A DNA stretch of 64,000 nucleotides, from contig NZ_CP101416.1 of the NCBI RefSeq assembly GCF_027942295.1, positions 4,450,501 through 4,514,500 on the forward strand, written 5' to 3'. Below the pieces are notes generated by a model, which had not been told where the DNA came from, did no database searches, and saw only the letters and a list, made by a program, of their open reading frames with translations. This DNA is from Pseudanabaena sp. Chao 1811. GTDB taxonomy: Bacteria > Cyanobacteriota > Cyanobacteriia > Pseudanabaenales > Pseudanabaenaceae. Both the position numbers and the translations under genes were made by a program. Below, one piece after another: positions 61,315 through 64,000 of the stretch. How positions within the stretch are numbered: the first letter of the stretch is position 1; every line of letters starts with the position of its first letter.

Positions 61315-62641
61315 GAGACTGTCAAGTAAAATGTGTAAAGTCTAGAAGCTAGACGTGGAGACGATCCTCGAAGAGGATGGCAAAGCGATTAAGAGCAGGT
61401 TTCCAATCACGAATCGGCATCGTCCACTTCTTCGAGATATTCCGCATTGCTAAATAAACGAGCTTGAAAGCAGCATCATCAGAGGGAAAAATCTGTTGGG
61501 ATTTAATCACCTTCCGCAAACTACTGTTCATCGACTCAATCGCATTGGTGGTATAAATCGCCCTGCGAATCTCGGTCGGGAAAGCAAAGAAGGGGATAAT
61601 GTTTGCCCAATGACTGCGCCAAGACTTGGAGATTGATGGATATTGCTTGTCCCACTTTTCAGCAAAGAGTTCGAGATTAAACTCAGCCTCCGATTCCGTC
61701 GCCGCGCTATAAATAGCCTTGAGGTCAGCACAAACTTGCTTGCGTTGTTGCCAAGGTACAAAAGCGACCGAGTTTCTGACCATGTGGACAATGCATAACT
61801 GCACCTGAGTTTTAGGAAATACCGTCTCAATCGCATTAGGGAAACCAGTCAAGCCATCGACACAGGCAATCAAAATATCTTTGACCCCACGGTTGTGAAT
61901 TTCGGTGAGTACTGACAACCAGAATTTCGCACCTTCATTCGGAGAAATCCACATACCCAGTAATTCCTTGTACCCGTCCATATTCACGCCCAAGGCAAAG
62001 TACAAGGATTTGTTAATCACTCTGCCATTGTCTCGGACTTTGATGACTAGACAGTCCAGAAAGACGATTGGATAGACTGCTTCAAGGGGACGGTTTTGCC
62101 ATTGCTTCACCTCGTCAATTACTGCATCTGTAACATTGGAAATAAGTGTTGGTGATACTTCAACACCATACATTTCTTGCAACTGGGCTTGAATATCCCT
62201 GACACTCATACCTCGTGCGTAGAGAGCAATGATCTTTTCATCTAGTCCTGACAAGCGACTTTGTCCTTTCTTCACCATCTGCGGTTCAAACTCCCCTTGC
62301 CGATCTCGGGGGACTGCGATTTCGGCTACGCCAAAGTCACCTTGCACTTTTTTCTGGCTATAACCGTTGCGACTGTTGGTTTGTCCTTCTGGTCTAGGTT
62401 CGTGCTTACCGTATCCCAGATGGGTTGATAGTTCTGCTTCCAATGCTCTCTCCACCAACGCGGTTGTCAGTTGTTTCAGAATGCCTCCTTCTCCGAATAG
62501 GTCAGGTGGTGTTTTACATTCTTGCAGCAATTCGTCGAGCAATTCTTTGCGTATATTCATCAGTTTTAGTGTTGGTAATTGTGTGTCTAGATCATCTCTC
62601 TGTATATATCCCAGACTTTACACACTTCACTTTACACTCTC
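61315..62641 (-). mobile_element. Complete IS256-family insertion sequence with 8-bp target duplication
   Basis: 1327 bp. The terminal inverted repeats are 29 bp with 25 matches: the left end starts GAGACTGTCAAGTAAA, the right end (complement) GAGAGTGTAAAGTGAA, and both close with TGTGTAAAGTCT. The 8-bp direct repeat ATTTGAGA flanks it at 61307-61314 and 62642-62649. It carries one intact transposase gene on the minus strand, so it is probably active and a recent arrival in the island. A remnant of a close relative lies at 6862-6958. Confidence 0.93.
61349..62560 (-). CDS. IS256-family transposase
   Basis: A 403-aa mutator-type (transposase_mut) DDE enzyme, full length. Candidate catalytic residues: Asp in '[12 protein letters not shown]' (about 168), Asp in '[13 protein letters not shown]' (about 233) and Glu in '[14 protein letters not shown]' (about 341). 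N-terminal '[20 protein letters not shown]' and '[24 protein letters not shown]' are typical of the family. The gene spans nearly the whole IS. Confidence 0.95.
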   Translation of the reverse strand: MNIRKELLDELLQECKTPPDLFGEGGILKQLTTALVERALEAELSTHLGYGKHEPRPEGQTNSRNGYSQKKVQGDFGVAEIAVPRDRQGEFEPQMVKKGQSRLSGLDEKIIALYARGMSVRDIQAQLQEMYGVEVSPTLISNVTDAVIDEVKQWQNRPLEAVYPIVFLDCLVIKVRDNGRVINKSLYFALGVNMDGYKELLGMWISPNEGAKFWLSVLTEIHNRGVKDILIACVDGLTGFPNAIETVFPKTQVQLCIVHMVRNSVAFVPWQQRKQVCADLKAIYSAATESEAEFNLELFAEKWDKQYPSISKSWRSHWANIIPFFAFPTEIRRAIYTTNAIESMNSSLRKVIKSQQIFPSDDAAFKLVYLAMRNISKKWTMPIRDWKPALNRFAILFEDRLHV

Positions 62642-62808
62642 ATTTGAGATATAGGCAGACATAATAGACAGCTAGAATCATTGCTGTGCATAGCTTTGCT
62701 TACGCTGTCCACATTGACTATAAGTTTTTTACTCTTTTAACTTCTTCTTTCCGCTACTTTTATTTTTATTATTATTTTCCTTTTATAGAAAAAGATATAG
62801 TCAAAGTG

Positions 62809-62864
62809 GGCAGAGTAGTCAACCCGTTACTGTGTATGGTTTTTGAGTTGACCACATCTCTGCC
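62809..62864. repeat. Imperfect inverted repeat beside the VapE-like gene
   Basis: GGGCAGAGTAGTCAAC pairs imperfectly with GTTGACCACATCTCTGCC across a 23-nt loop, 6 nt from the stop of the minus-strand helicase gene. It may be that gene's terminator. Confidence 0.4.
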
Positions 62865-62869
62865 TATGA

Positions 62870-64000
62870 CTAGATCTTCGACCAGTAATAGCCATCTGGA
62901 AATTCTTTGGTTCTCATTCTCTTACTTTGATAACCAGCACTTTTCAAGATTGCTGAGACACGGTTAGAGTAGCTTTTGTTCTGTCTGCTTGTAGGTATTT
63001 CAAGAGTTTTGGTAAGCACATCTGCAATAGTAAAGGGTTCTGTTCTGCTTGCTGCCCAACTTATAACTTGAGACTCCCATACATCACCTATTGCATAGTT
63101 AGAGTTGATCTGAGTGCTTAAAGATTGCTCTTCATCTGTTAGATGCCATTGATAACCCGCTTGATAAAGTTTCATAGCTGAAGCCCAAATCAGATCGCGG
63201 TTGTCTTTAACATAGGCAGTATCAATTTTCTTATCTACCTTGATAACCCAGAATCGTCTGTTACCTGTCGGGTCTACAAGAAACTGCTCTTGGTTGGTAG
63301 TTCCTACAAATACAAAGTGTCGCGATCTTGTCTCACTTTCATTGACATACAGATGTTTAATTTCATCCTTTGTTTTACTCATTTCATTTTTGAGACTTTC
63401 AATCTTGTTGGTGGTAAGCTTCGCTCCAAATTCACCCCACTCGATCAACCAATACTTATACTGTTCTTTAAGAGCTTGGTTATCTCTAGTGCTATGTGAC
63501 AGGGTATAGAAAAATTCACCCGCAAGAGCTTCAAAAAATGTAGTCTTGCCTATACCTTGATTGCCTTGCAGAATCAAAGCTGTATCAACCTTACAACCTG
63601 CTTGTTTTGCTCTTGCTACAGCACTAACAAGAAACTTAACAAAGTATGTAACCTCAATATCTTGCTGAAGACCGAGAATATTTTTAGCTACATTGACAAG
63701 TACATCCTCACAAGCTTGTTCAGAATATTTCTTGTAAGTATCATCAAGGTATTCAACAATAGGATTATAAGGATTAGCTTTAGCAATTTTATAGACTAGA
63801 CTGAGCAGATCATCTTTAGATCCAATAATATTTCTCTCAGTTTCAATATGGTATCTTATATCTGCAAAATCAAGCGATTGTCCATCAAGATTAATCCTTG
63901 AACTACAAACATTTATACCTAGCCTTTTAGAATAGTGTGTGTGTAATACTTCATGCAATGTACTGAAGTCAAGGTGAGTCTTTTTATTCTTGTCTTTACT
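62870..64000 (-). CDS. VapE/D5-like helicase of a phage satellite or plasmid (partial, runs off window)
   Basis: At least 376 codons; the frame stays open to the last base of the window, so the true start lies beyond it and the TTG at 63958 is internal. Walker A 'LQGNQGIGKTTFFEALAG', Walker B-like 'YWLIEWGEFGAK', sensor region 'HFVFVGTTNQEQFLVDPTGNRRFWVI' and a C-terminal winged-helix-like end are those of the virulence-associated protein E family, SF3-like AAA+ helicases often fused to a primase at the N-terminus. They replicate phage satellites and integrated plasmids. This is the best marker that the tRNA-Val island is a replicating mobile element. Confidence 0.85.
   Translation of the reverse strand, partial: SKDKNKKTHLDFSTLHEVLHTHYSKRLGINVCSSRINLDGQSLDFADIRYHIETERNIIGSKDDLLSLVYKIAKANPYNPIVEYLDDTYKKYSEQACEDVLVNVAKNILGLQQDIEVTYFVKFLVSAVARAKQAGCKVDTALILQGNQGIGKTTFFEALAGEFFYTLSHSTRDNQALKEQYKYWLIEWGEFGAKLTTNKIESLKNEMSKTKDEIKHLYVNESETRSRHFVFVGTTNQEQFLVDPTGNRRFWVIKVDKKIDTAYVKDNRDLIWASAMKLYQAGYQWHLTDEEQSLSTQINSNYAIGDVWESQVISWAASRTEPFTIADVLTKTLEIPTSRQNKSYSNRVSAILKSAGYQSKRMRTKEFPDGYYWSKI

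Overview
The window is chromosomal DNA from a filamentous-type cyanobacterium. The octamer GCGATCGC (HIP1) recurs through most of it. The proteins include cyanobacterial signatures: a DUF1517 protein, a DUF3177-like membrane protein, an aspartate kinase with four ACT domains, a NIL-domain ferredoxin, several Uma2 proteins and two Ser/Thr kinases. The density of small palindromes and MITE-like repeats suggests a Pseudanabaena-type genome; this is an inference from general features, not a species call. No rRNA or CRISPR array was seen.

Layout. 0-5.2 kb: small conserved and hypothetical genes, a FecR-like lipoprotein, an orphan ParA ATPase and a cytochrome b561-like protein. 5.2-7.5 kb: a tyrosine recombinase carrying a second, decayed catalytic domain, followed by fragments of two different transposases. 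7.6-24 kb: a peptidoglycan hydrolase, ferredoxin, DedA protein, tRNA-Ser(UGA), a histone-H1-like protein with two winged-helix-like domains, a large tetratricopeptide-type exported protein, a short-chain dehydrogenase, an orphan antitoxin with a deleted toxin, a kinase, a Tat-exported dienelactone hydrolase, gpmI, lysC and two tandem signal peptidases I. 25.1-27.1 kb: a small defence-like cluster (BrnT/BrnA, an Abi_C-like protein, a PD-(D/E)XK-like protein). 27-57 kb: mostly housekeeping genes (ruvA, nadK, FHA proteins, a K+ channel, mlaE, clpB, aat, ilvC, mrdA, a RelA/SpoT enzyme, a ROK kinase) plus a NACHT NTPase whose promoter and first 64 codons have been duplicated in tandem. 57.7 kb to the end: an AT-rich, HIP1-free genomic island. 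It begins exactly where a tRNA-Val gene is cut after 47 nt, and carries an LRAT-fold hydrolase, a helix-turn-helix protein, small membrane and lipoproteins, a complete IS256-family element with target duplication, and a VapE-like helicase that runs off the window.

Two layers stand out beyond the genes. First, at least 18 intergenic palindromes have long, usually perfect arms around a trinucleotide centre, most often GC-NNN-GC; the arms are different at each locus. Two MITE families (A, about 100 bp, four copies; B, about 130-150 bp, five copies) contain the same palindrome type, and every B copy lies just right of such a hairpin. Second, the 1.1 kb gap between clpB and aat holds two diverged copies of one architecture: a 22-nt block, a 12-nt identical block exactly 54 nt later, and an intrinsic-terminator-like hairpin about 66 nt after that. 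This looks like a pair of paralogous small RNAs.
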